DNA from: Alphaproteobacteria bacterium
Lineage (GTDB): Bacteria > Pseudomonadota > Alphaproteobacteria > Geminicoccales > Geminicoccaceae
Length of the DNA: 64,000 nt
Direction of reading: 5' to 3'
Assembly (NCBI GenBank): GCA_026990035.1
Contig: JALSIM010000005.1
Span: forward strand, 1-64,000
Part shown: piece after piece, positions 57,046 through 64,000 of the stretch
How positions within the stretch are numbered: position 1 is the first letter of the stretch
How the letters are laid out: the number at the start of each line of letters is the position of its first letter
Program-made: the position numbers and the translations under genes
Notes under the pieces: model-generated
What the model saw: only the letters and a program-made list of their open reading frames with translations
What the model was told of the DNA's origin: nothing
Database searches by the model: none

Positions 57046-58233
57046 ATGATCACAGCGCAGGAAGCGCCGGAGCTTCCGACCTTCGTCAGCCATCTCGAAT
57101 GCAGCGCCACCGGCGCGACCTTTCCGCCCGACCGCCTCCACAACCTGTCGCCGGCCGGCAAGCCGCTGCTGGTCCGCTACGATCTCGGAGCCCTGCGGCG
57201 GCATTTCTCGCCCGAGCTGCTGGCCGGGCGGCGGACGGATCTCTGGCGCTATCGCGAACTGCTGCCGGTGCGTCGGCGCGAGAATCTCGTGAGCCTCGGC
57301 GAGGTCGTGACCCCGCTCGTCCGGCTGCCGCGGCTCGAGCAGGAGCTGGGCCTCGCCGCACCGCTCCTGGTCAAGGACGAGGCCCGCCTGCCGACCGGCT
57401 CCTTCAAGGCCCGGGGCCTGGCCCTCGCGGTTTCCATGGCCAAGGAGCTCGGCGTCCACCACATGGCGATGCCGAGCAACGGCAATGCCGGCGCCGCCCT
57501 CGCCGCCTACTGTGCGCGGGCGGGGATCGGGGCCACCGTCTGGTGTCCGGCCGACACGCCGGAAATCAACATCCGCGAGATGGAACTGCAGGGAGCCGAG
57601 GTGCACCGCGTCGACGGGCTGATCGACGATTGCGGCAAGCTCGCCGCCGCCGCCTGCGCCGAACGGGGCTGGTTCGACACCTCCACCCTCAAGGAGCCCT
57701 ACCGGATCGAGGGCAAGAAGACGATGGGTCTCGAACTCGCCGAGCAACTGGGTTGGCGGCTGCCCGATCTCGTCTTCTATCCGACCGGCGGCGGCACCGG
57801 CCTGATCGGGATGTGGAAGGCCTTCGCCGAGCTCGAGGCGATCGGCCTGATCGGTACCGAACGCCCCCGCATGATCGCCGTCCAAGCGGCCGGCTGCGCG
57901 CCCATCGTGCGTGCCTTCGAGGAGGGGGTGGAACACGCCCCGCGCTGGGAGCACGCCCGGACCGTCGCCGCCGGCATCCGGGTGCCGCGGGCGATCGGCG
58001 ATTTCCTGATCCTGCGGGCGGTTCGTGAAAGCGGCGGTTTCGCCATCGCCGTCGAGGACGAGGCGATCCTGCGGGCGCGTGACGAGGTGGCCCGCACCGA
58101 GGGATTGCTGCTCTGTCCCGAGGGCGCCGCCACCATGGCCGCCTACCGGCGGGCTCTAGCCGAGGGCCGGATCGGCCGCGAGCAGTCGGCGGTCCTCTTC
58201 AACTGCGCGAGCGGGCTCAAGTACCTGTCCTGA
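57046..58233 (+). CDS. thrC: Threonine synthase (short type)
   Basis: A 395-residue PLP enzyme converting O-phosphohomoserine to threonine. The ATG at 57046 follows AGGGGGAG. An N-terminal segment with [10 protein letters not shown] and a putative Cys pair region is followed by the PLP lysine K121 in PTGSFKARG. The phosphate/PLP loop is [12 protein letters not shown], and [11 protein letters not shown] lies near the C-terminus. The form lacks the extra domain of long ThrC enzymes. Related threonine dehydratases and diaminopropionate lyases share the fold, but the N-terminus favours threonine synthase. Confidence 0.88.
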   Translation: MITAQEAPELPTFVSHLECSATGATFPPDRLHNLSPAGKPLLVRYDLGALRRHFSPELLAGRRTDLWRYRELLPVRRRENLVSLGEVVTPLVRLPRLEQELGLAAPLLVKDEARLPTGSFKARGLALAVSMAKELGVHHMAMPSNGNAGAALAAYCARAGIGATVWCPADTPEINIREMELQGAEVHRVDGLIDDCGKLAAAACAERGWFDTSTLKEPYRIEGKKTMGLELAEQLGWRLPDLVFYPTGGGTGLIGMWKAFAELEAIGLIGTERPRMIAVQAAGCAPIVRAFEEGVEHAPRWEHARTVAAGIRVPRAIGDFLILRAVRESGGFAIAVEDEAILRARDEVARTEGLLLCPEGAATMAAYRRALAEGRIGREQSAVLFNCASGLKYLS

Positions 58234-58246
58234 AAGAGGAATCCCG

Positions 58247-58870
58247 TCATCCGGGCACGAAGCTGTTGGCGATCGCCTCGAAATGGCGCAGGCGGCGGGC
58301 GCTCAGGGTGCGGATGTTGATCGCGTAGCGCTGCTCGCCGTCCTCCACCAGCCGCACCTGCACGTGGAGGGCCAGGGGCCGGGTCCCGAACCGGCAGCGC
58401 AGGACCCGCTGGCCACCGCCGGTCCGGGTCGGCCGATCGCAGGCGGCGAGGGCGAGACCGCCCAGTTTCTCGAGGGCCGAGGCCAGGGCCTTGATCGCCT
58501 GCCGCATGCCGTCGGCCGAGAGGGGATTGTCGGGATCCCTCGCCAGCGCCCGCAGGCTGTCGGCGTAGATCCGCATGTCGATCCGCATCTGCGCCTCCAG
58601 CCACGCATCACCGTCTTCCCAGGCCTGCGCATCGACACCTTCGGGGCGCAGCATCCGCAGCGTGAGACGGCTGAAATCGGCGAAGCGGCCGTCGATCGGA
58701 CGCACTTCGGCCCGCCGGCCGCCGTCCTCCGCGACGGCGACGTCCTCGCAGGAGAGGTCGTAGCCCTCGGGCACGAACAGCCGGCTGCACAGCCGCTCCC
58801 CGGTCGGCTGCGCGGCGGCCAGCGAGCTCGACATCACCAGGACGAAGAGGGCGAGGAGCGCAGGAGACAT
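58247..58870 (-). CDS. Secreted protein of unknown function
   Basis: A 207-residue protein with a signal peptide (MSPALLALFVLVMSSSLAAA, cleavage near AAA-QP). The mature part has four Cys (LCSRLF, LSCEDV, AACDRP, LRCRFG) that could form two disulfides. I do not recognise a family. It is convergent with thrC, and its start overlaps the ACT-like gene by 37 nt, so the two are likely co-expressed. Confidence 0.75.
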   Translation of the reverse strand: MSPALLALFVLVMSSSLAAAQPTGERLCSRLFVPEGYDLSCEDVAVAEDGGRRAEVRPIDGRFADFSRLTLRMLRPEGVDAQAWEDGDAWLEAQMRIDMRIYADSLRALARDPDNPLSADGMRQAIKALASALEKLGGLALAACDRPTRTGGGQRVLRCRFGTRPLALHVQVRLVEDGEQRYAINIRTLSARRLRHFEAIANSFVPG

Positions 58871-59121
58871 CGTTTCTTTTCCGTCCAGAGCACCGTGCTG
58901 ACCGTCACGATGCGGGCCAGCCGCTTCGCCAGCCGCTCCGCTTCCACCGGATCGAGTCCGGCAAGCTGTACCTCGATGGCGAGCTCCTGGCCATCCCTGC
59001 CCTCGAGCCGGGAGTGGCAGCGCTCGGGCACGTACCCCTTGTGCGCGAACACTTCGAGCACCCGCGGCAGGGCCGAAGGCGAGGGTTCTGAATGGACGGA
59101 GAAGCAGAACACGGCGGACAT
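58834..59121 (-). CDS. Small ACT-domain-like protein
   Basis: A 95-residue protein. The ATG at 59121 is about 9 nt from GAGAGG. Residues 3-80 follow an ACT-like beta-alpha-beta pattern: FCFSVHSEPSPSALPRVLE, VFAHKGYVPERCHSR, then ELAIEVQLAGLDPVEAERL and VSTVLW. Small ACT proteins bind amino acids or regulate partner enzymes such as acetolactate synthase. No such enzyme is adjacent, though threonine synthase is nearby. Confidence 0.7.
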   Translation of the reverse strand: MSAVFCFSVHSEPSPSALPRVLEVFAHKGYVPERCHSRLEGRDGQELAIEVQLAGLDPVEAERLAKRLARIVTVSTVLWTEKKRCLLRSSPSSSW

Positions 59122-59238
59122 CTCGAGCGACCTCTCGGAAGGGTGAACGGAATGGCGAACATCGTCCCGACCTCAGATCGAGGCCGGGCCGCTAATTCGC
59201 CGCTCCACCCTTCGAGAAACCGTGTTCATGCCCTCCGC

Positions 59239-59736
59239 TTACGCCCCGCCCCGGCCGGGGTCAAGACCACCGGCGTCCTCGCCGATCACATCGCCCATGA
59301 GCTGGCGCAGATGCTGCCGGCCGATCTGCGACACGCGGTAGCGTCCGCGTTCGACGATGAAGACCCGCTTCGCCATCTGCGACTGGCGCACGCACTGGGA
59401 CGGGTTGCCGATCTTGATGCCCTGTTCGCTCAGCCGCCGGCTGGCCTCGGCGGTGGCGAAGGTCCGGTCCGGGCTGTGCTCCTGCACGTAGAAGCCGGCC
59501 GCCAGCATGCGATCGACATCGGTGGCGGTGCCCGGGAGATGATGCAGGAATTCGCCGAAGCCGCCGAGCCCGGACCGGCGCACCTCCGGGGTCCGCACCG
59601 TCACCGGCTCGCCACTCGACAGCCTCTCCAGCATGCGCTCCAGCCGGTCGCCGAAGCTGCGCACGAAGCCCTCGCTGCCCTCGATCTCGAGCTCCCGCTG
59701 AGCGAGGCTGATACGAATCCGCGCCCGTTCGCTCAA
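59239..59736 (-). CDS. Conserved protein of unknown function, possible winged-helix C-terminus
   Basis: A 165-residue protein. A TTG at 59736 preceded by GGAGGGGAG gives SERARIRISLAQRELEIEG. Residues about 20-45 form an amphipathic helix. The C-terminal half (DRMLAAGFYVQE ... FATAEASRRLSEQGIKIGNP ... RYRVSQIGRQHLRQL) has the helix-turn-helix-wing rhythm of winged-helix proteins that I recall from poorly described alphaproteobacterial and archaeal proteins. Function unknown. Confidence 0.7.
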   Translation of the reverse strand: MSERARIRISLAQRELEIEGSEGFVRSFGDRLERMLERLSSGEPVTVRTPEVRRSGLGGFGEFLHHLPGTATDVDRMLAAGFYVQEHSPDRTFATAEASRRLSEQGIKIGNPSQCVRQSQMAKRVFIVERGRYRVSQIGRQHLRQLMGDVIGEDAGGLDPGRGGA

Positions 59737-59817
59737 CTCTCCCCTCCAGGTCCTTTCGCATGGACCATAGCGGCGGCCGACGGTCGGGACAACAAAATCA
59801 ATACGGGTAAGCCACTA

Positions 59818-60282
59818 TCAGCGTTCGCCACCGTCGGCGGCTTCGCCGACGAGCAGACGGGCGAGCGCCCGGCGCAGCGGCGCGGGCAGGGAAACCGGCC
59901 GTTCGGAGCGACGGTCGACGAAGACGTGGACGAACCGGCCGGCGGCACGGGCCTCCTCCTCCCCCCCCCGGAAGATGCCGATCTCGTAGGTGACGCTGGA
60001 GTTGCCGAGACGCGCCACCCGCAGCCCGGCGACCACCGGATCGGGGAAAGCGAGCGGGCGGAAATAGCGGCAGCCGCTCTCGACCGCGAAGCCCACCACC
60101 TCGCCCCGCCAGGGATCGAGGCCGCCCTCTTCCATCAGATAGCGGGCGATCACCGTGTCGAAATAGCTGTAGTAGACGACGTTGTTGACATGCCCGTAAA
60201 TGTCGTTGTCCATCCAGCGGGTGGCGATGGTCTGGAAATAGCGGAAATCGCCGCGCCGCGGCGGGCTCGGGCGGGCGCTCAT
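59818..60282 (-). CDS. 4-hydroxybenzoyl-CoA thioesterase-like (hot-dog) protein
   Basis: A 154-residue acyl-CoA thioesterase. The signature is TRWMDNDIYGHVNNVVYYSYFD with the catalytic Asp/Asn region, followed by GFAVESGCRYFRPLAFPD and GRFVHVFVDR. It is translationally coupled (4-nt overlap) to the aminopeptidase upstream. The substrate is not clear; many of these enzymes are house-cleaning thioesterases. Confidence 0.88.
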   Translation of the reverse strand: MSARPSPPRRGDFRYFQTIATRWMDNDIYGHVNNVVYYSYFDTVIARYLMEEGGLDPWRGEVVGFAVESGCRYFRPLAFPDPVVAGLRVARLGNSSVTYEIGIFRGGEEEARAAGRFVHVFVDRRSERPVSLPAPLRRALARLLVGEAADGGER

Positions 60283-61661
60283 CGGTTCCCTTTCCCGGCG
60301 CCGAAGCACCGTTCCAGATAGGCGAACAGCGGGCGCAGGCCGCTCGCCTCGCCGCCCCGCGGCCGCCCCGGCCGGGCTTCGTCGTTCCAGGCGAAGATGT
60401 CGAGATGAGCCCAGTTGGCGGTGGCTTCCACGAACCGCTGCAGGAACAGGGCCGCGGTGATGGCGCCGGCGAAGGGCTTGGCGCCCGAATTGTCGATGTC
60501 GGCGACCCGGCTTTCGATGAACCGCCCGTAGGGCGCGTGCAGCGGCAGCCGCCACAGGGGCTCGGCCGAATCCCGCCCGGCCGCCAGCAGTCCTTCGGCG
60601 AGTTCTTCCCGCGGCGTGAAGAGCACCGGGAGATCGGGGCCGAGGGCGATCCGCGCCGCCCCGGTGAGGGTGGCCGCGTCCAGCAGCAGATCGGGTCTTT
60701 CGGAATCGGCTTCGGTCAGGGCGTCGGCGAGGATGAGGCGGCCTTCGGCATCGGTGTTGCCGACCTCCACGGTGAGGCCCTTGCGGGTGGCGAGCACGTC
60801 CCCCGGCCGGAAGGCGTCGCCGCCGACGGCGTTTTCCACCGCCGGCACCATGAGTCGCAGCCGAACCGGCAGTCCGGCCGCCATCACCGCCCGGGCGAGC
60901 CCGAGCATCAACGCCGCTCCGCCCATGTCCTTCTTCATCAGCCGCATGGCGGCGGCGGGCTTGAGATCGAGACCGCCGGTGTCGAAGCAGACACCCTTGC
61001 CGACCAGGGTCAGCCGGGGATGCCCGGGATCGCCCCACCGCAGATCCACCAGCCGCGGTGCACGGGCGCTGGCGCGCCCCACCGCCCAGATCGCGGGGAA
61101 GTTGCGGGCGCGCAGCTCCTCGCCGACCAGGATCTCGATCTCGGCGCCGAAGGACCGGGCGAGATCGGACGCCGCCTCGGCGAGCTCGGCGGGACCGAGA
61201 TCACTGGCCGGGATGTTGACGAGATCACGGGCGAGGAAGATGGCCTCGGCGAGGATCCGGGCCTGCTCCGGCGGACGCAGGGAAAGCAGCGGCCGCGGCC
61301 GGTCGTCGCGACGGTAGCGGGTGAACCGGTAGGCGGCGAGCGCCCAGCCGAGGGCGATCTCCTCGGTGCTCAGCGAGCCGTCCGGATCCTCCACCGCGAA
61401 GGTGCGTGCCGGCAGAGCCTCGGCGGCCGAGGCCAGGTCCCAGAGGCAGGGCGGATCGGAAAGGATCAGTACCGCCCCGGCCGGTTCGCCCGCGGCCGCG
61501 GGATACAGCGCCACCCTCCCGGGGGCCGGCTCGAAGCCGGAGAAATCCAGCCAGTCGCGCACCGCCTGCGGCCGGGCCGCCTTCCATTCCTCCCACAGGT
61601 CGGCGCGCAGGAGCCGGAGCGGCCGGCTCTCGCCGCCGGGTGCCACGAAACCCTCGAGCAT
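60279..61661 (-). CDS. Leucyl aminopeptidase family (M17) protein
   Basis: A 460-residue metallo-aminopeptidase. The ATG at 61661 follows AAAGGGGAGGGGG. Metal and active-site motifs are VGKGVCFDTGGLDLKPAAAMRLMKKDMGGAA (described here in parts: VGKGVCFDTGG, LKPAAAM, KDMGGAA), the signature NTDAEGRLILADAL and LDAATLTGAARIALG. It removes N-terminal residues from peptides. Alphaproteobacterial members are also annotated PepA/PepB; the exact specificity is open. It lies 13 nt after valS. Confidence 0.92.
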   Translation of the reverse strand: MLEGFVAPGGESRPLRLLRADLWEEWKAARPQAVRDWLDFSGFEPAPGRVALYPAAAGEPAGAVLILSDPPCLWDLASAAEALPARTFAVEDPDGSLSTEEIALGWALAAYRFTRYRRDDRPRPLLSLRPPEQARILAEAIFLARDLVNIPASDLGPAELAEAASDLARSFGAEIEILVGEELRARNFPAIWAVGRASARAPRLVDLRWGDPGHPRLTLVGKGVCFDTGGLDLKPAAAMRLMKKDMGGAALMLGLARAVMAAGLPVRLRLMVPAVENAVGGDAFRPGDVLATRKGLTVEVGNTDAEGRLILADALTEADSERPDLLLDAATLTGAARIALGPDLPVLFTPREELAEGLLAAGRDSAEPLWRLPLHAPYGRFIESRVADIDNSGAKPFAGAITAALFLQRFVEATANWAHLDIFAWNDEARPGRPRGGEASGLRPLFAYLERCFGAGKGNR

Positions 61662-61674
61662 GCCCCCTCCCCTT

Positions 61675-64000
61675 TCAGGCGATGCGTTCCAGGGCCGCTC
61701 GCAGACGTTCCCGCGTCCGGGTCGCGGCCCGGCGGCGTTCGCGCTGCCCCTCCACCACTTCGGCCGGAGCCTTGCGCAGGAAATCCGGATTGGCGAGCTT
61801 GCTCTCGAGCTTTAGGATCTCGGCCTCGATACGGCCGATCTCCTTTTCGAGACGGGCCCGCTCCCGGGCCAGATCCACGACCTCCCCCACCGGCAGGCTG
61901 AAGGTGGTCTCGTCGACCACCAACACCAGCGACTGGGACGCCGGTTCGCGATCCTCGAACACGATCCGCTCGAGGCGGGCGAGCCGCCGGATCGCCTCGG
62001 CGTGGCGGGCGAGCCGTTCGAGGGTCTCCGCGCTCGCCCCGTGCTGATGGAGAACGAGACGGGCGGAGGGCGGCACGTTGAGTTCGGTGCGCGCCGCCCG
62101 GATCGCGCCGATGGTGCGGATCAGCCAAGACATCTCGGCGGCGGCCGCGGCGTCCACGAGCTCCTCGCCGATGTCCGGCCAGGAGCGCCCGATCAGCATG
62201 CCGCCCCGGGCCTCGAACATTCGCGCCCAGAGCTCCTCGCTGACGAAGGGAGCCATGGGATGGAGGAGATGGAGGATCCGCTCCAGGACCCAGGCGGCGG
62301 TGGCCCGGGTTTCCCGGCGGGCCGCCTCGTCCTCGCCCTGCAGCAGGGGCTTGGCGAGCTCCACCCACCAGTCGCAGAAGGTGTCCCAGACGAAGTGATA
62401 GAGGCTCTGGGCGGCCTCGTTGAAGCGGTAGGTCTCGAGGGCCAGGGTCACCGCCGCGGCGGTGCGGCCGGTCTCGCCGACGATCCAGCGGTTGAGCCGG
62501 AGCCGTACCGCCTCGGGTTCGAAGGCCGGATCCGGCCGGCCCTCGTTGAGGGCGATGAAGCGGGCGGCGTTCCACAGCTTGGTGACGAAGTTGCGATAGC
62601 CTTCGACCCGGCTCGGCCCGAACTTGATGTCGCGGCCCTGGGCGGTGCTGGCGAGGATGGCGAAGCGCAGGGCGTCGGCCCCGTAACGCTCGACGAGCTC
62701 CAGGGGATCGACGACGTTACCCTTGGTCTTCGACATCTTCTGGCCGGCCTCGTCGCGCACCAGCCCGTGGATGTAGACCTCGCGGAACGGCACGTCCTCC
62801 ATGAAATGGAGACCCATCATCATCATCCGCGCCACCCAGAAGAAGATGATGTCGAAGCCGGTGACCAGCACGTCGCTCGGGTAGAAGCGGCGGAGCTCCG
62901 GGGTCTCCTCCGGCCAGCCGAGGGTCGAGAAGGGCCAGAGAGCCGAGGAGAACCAGGTGTCGAGCACGTCCGGGTCGCGCTCCAGCGGGGTCTCGCGCCC
63001 GTAGTGCGCGCGGGCCAGGGCCACCGCCTCCTCCTCGCTCTCGGCGACGAAGATCTCGCCGTCCGGCCCGTACCAGGCGGGGATGCGGTGGCCCCACCAG
63101 AGCTGGCGGGAAATGCACCAGGGCTGGATGTTGCGCATCCATTCGAAATAGGTGTTTTCCCACTGCTTCGGTACGAAGCGGGTGCGCCCCGTCTCGACGG
63201 CGGTGATGGCCGGCTTCGCGAGGGTCGCGGCGTCGGCGTACCACTGGTCGGTGAGGAAGGGCTCGAGCGGGCTGTGGGAACGGTCGCCGTGCGGGACCAT
63301 GTGGGTATGGGGCTCGACCTTCTCCAGGAGGCCCGCCTCTTCCAGGTCGGCGACGATGCGCTCTCGGGCCTCGAAACGGTCGAGACCGCGATAGGCTTCC
63401 GGCGCATTTTCGTTCATCCGCCCCCGGGCGTCGATGACTGCGATCATCTCGAGTCCGTGGCGGCGGCCGATCTCGAAATCGGCGAAATCGTGGGCCGGCG
63501 TGACCTTGACCGCGCCGGTGCCGAACTCGGGATCGACATGCTCGTCGGCGACCACCGGGATGCGGCGTCCCACCAGCGGCAGGATCAGGGTCCTGCCGAC
63601 GAGGTCGCGATAGCGCGGATCCTCGGGATGGACGGCCACACCGGTGTCGCCCGGGATGGTTTCCGGACGGGTGGTGGCGACGACGACGAACCGCCCTTCC
63701 TCGCCTTCCACCGGATAACGGAAATACCAGAGCCGGCCGCGGGTCTCGATCTGCTGCACCTCGAGATCCGAGACCGCCGTCTGCAACCGGCAGTCCCAGT
63801 TGACCAGGCGTTTGTCGCGGTAGACGAGTCCCTGCCGGTAGAGGCCGACGAAGGCGCGGCGGACCGCCCGCGACAGCCCCTCGTCGAGGGTGAAACGCTC
63901 GCGGCTCCAGTCCGGCGAGGCGCCGAGGCGCCGGAGCTGGGTGGTGATCTGCCCGCCGGACTCCTCCTTCCAGCGCCAGACCTCGGCGAGAAACGCCTCG
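61675..64000 (-). CDS. valS: Valyl-tRNA synthetase, N-terminus beyond the right edge
   Basis: The C-terminal ~775 residues of a class I aminoacyl-tRNA synthetase. In reading order, a catalytic-domain segment beginning near EAFLAEVWRWKEESGG and LVNWDCRLQTAVSDLEV is followed by the editing domain (VVVATTRPETIPGDT), the second half of the catalytic core with KMSKTKGNVVDP, the anticodon-binding domain (IVGETGRTAAAVTLAL) and the C-terminal coiled coil (VVDLARERARLEKEIGRI). The HIGH motif lies outside the window. It is part of valS - aminopeptidase - thioesterase, all in one direction. Confidence 0.97.
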   Translation of the reverse strand, partial: EAFLAEVWRWKEESGGQITTQLRRLGASPDWSRERFTLDEGLSRAVRRAFVGLYRQGLVYRDKRLVNWDCRLQTAVSDLEVQQIETRGRLWYFRYPVEGEEGRFVVVATTRPETIPGDTGVAVHPEDPRYRDLVGRTLILPLVGRRIPVVADEHVDPEFGTGAVKVTPAHDFADFEIGRRHGLEMIAVIDARGRMNENAPEAYRGLDRFEARERIVADLEEAGLLEKVEPHTHMVPHGDRSHSPLEPFLTDQWYADAATLAKPAITAVETGRTRFVPKQWENTYFEWMRNIQPWCISRQLWWGHRIPAWYGPDGEIFVAESEEEAVALARAHYGRETPLERDPDVLDTWFSSALWPFSTLGWPEETPELRRFYPSDVLVTGFDIIFFWVARMMMMGLHFMEDVPFREVYIHGLVRDEAGQKMSKTKGNVVDPLELVERYGADALRFAILASTAQGRDIKFGPSRVEGYRNFVTKLWNAARFIALNEGRPDPAFEPEAVRLRLNRWIVGETGRTAAAVTLALETYRFNEAAQSLYHFVWDTFCDWWVELAKPLLQGEDEAARRETRATAAWVLERILHLLHPMAPFVSEELWARMFEARGGMLIGRSWPDIGEELVDAAAAAEMSWLIRTIGAIRAARTELNVPPSARLVLHQHGASAETLERLARHAEAIRRLARLERIVFEDREPASQSLVLVVDETTFSLPVGEVVDLARERARLEKEIGRIEAEILKLESKLANPDFLRKAPAEVVEGQRERRRAATRTRERLRAALERIA

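Overview
The window looks like the chromosome of a high-GC alphaproteobacterium, most likely of the Rhodospirillales/Geminicoccales type. This rests on the strong G/C bias at third codon positions, the order ppdK - glyS - glyQ - small membrane protein - S49 peptidase - methyltransferase - DUF2007 / polyprenyl synthase - tRNA-Pro, the DUF2849 - sulfite/nitrite reductase - DUF934 cluster, the Aap-type amino acid transporter, and a PopA-like protein. The order-level placement is inferred from gene content only. Apart from the left end the region reads as ordinary core chromosome, with no prophage, insertion sequence, CRISPR array or rRNA operon.

Left end (1-3.3 kb). This is the only accessory-looking stretch. 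It holds a truncated YaaC-like reading frame running off the edge, a small protein that appears to join a SeqA-type N-terminal multimerisation domain to a RAMA-like domain, four diverged tandem copies of a roughly 180-nt non-coding repeat with a fifth copy 1.2 kb further on, and a low-complexity gene of the family rich in N-E-P repeats. From 3.3 to 11.8 kb come a PLP-dependent lyase, the complete aapJQMP transporter with an exceptionally strong hairpin between aapJ and aapQ, and the DUF2849-reductase-DUF934 operon.

Middle (11.8-34 kb). Mannose-1-phosphate guanylyltransferase, an active-looking diguanylate cyclase, an acyl-CoA ligase, an anti-sigma-like zinc-finger membrane protein, an EF-G paralogue, an MFS transporter, a degenerate EAL protein convergent with a lone receiver protein, a cobalamin riboswitch followed by a small unknown gene and cobW, a TSUP transporter plus Prx6-class peroxiredoxin unit behind a palindromic AT-rich promoter, a catabolic trio (frameshifted SDR, GMC oxidoreductase, enolase-superfamily dehydratase), an orphan DhaL-type protein, and a GH15-otsA trehalose pair.

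Right half (34-64 kb). YgfZ, MeaB, pyruvate phosphate dikinase, glycyl-tRNA synthetase (both subunits), an S49 peptidase cluster, polyprenyl diphosphate synthase and tRNA-Pro(CGG). Then a DsbA-like protein with an unusual FolE homologue, aldehyde dehydrogenase with cobT, cobS, the prkA-yeaH-spoVR stress operon with an AT-rich upstream region, a REC-REC-GGDEF protein with a dead active site but intact I-site, upp, threonine synthase, three small conserved genes, a thioesterase, an M17 aminopeptidase, and valS running off the right edge.

The best candidates for something new are the FolE homologue lacking all three triphosphate-binding residues, the SeqA_N-RAMA fusion, the 180-nt repeat array, and the riboswitch-controlled 100-residue protein. 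None of them amounts to a demonstrated new system; each is reported with a test.
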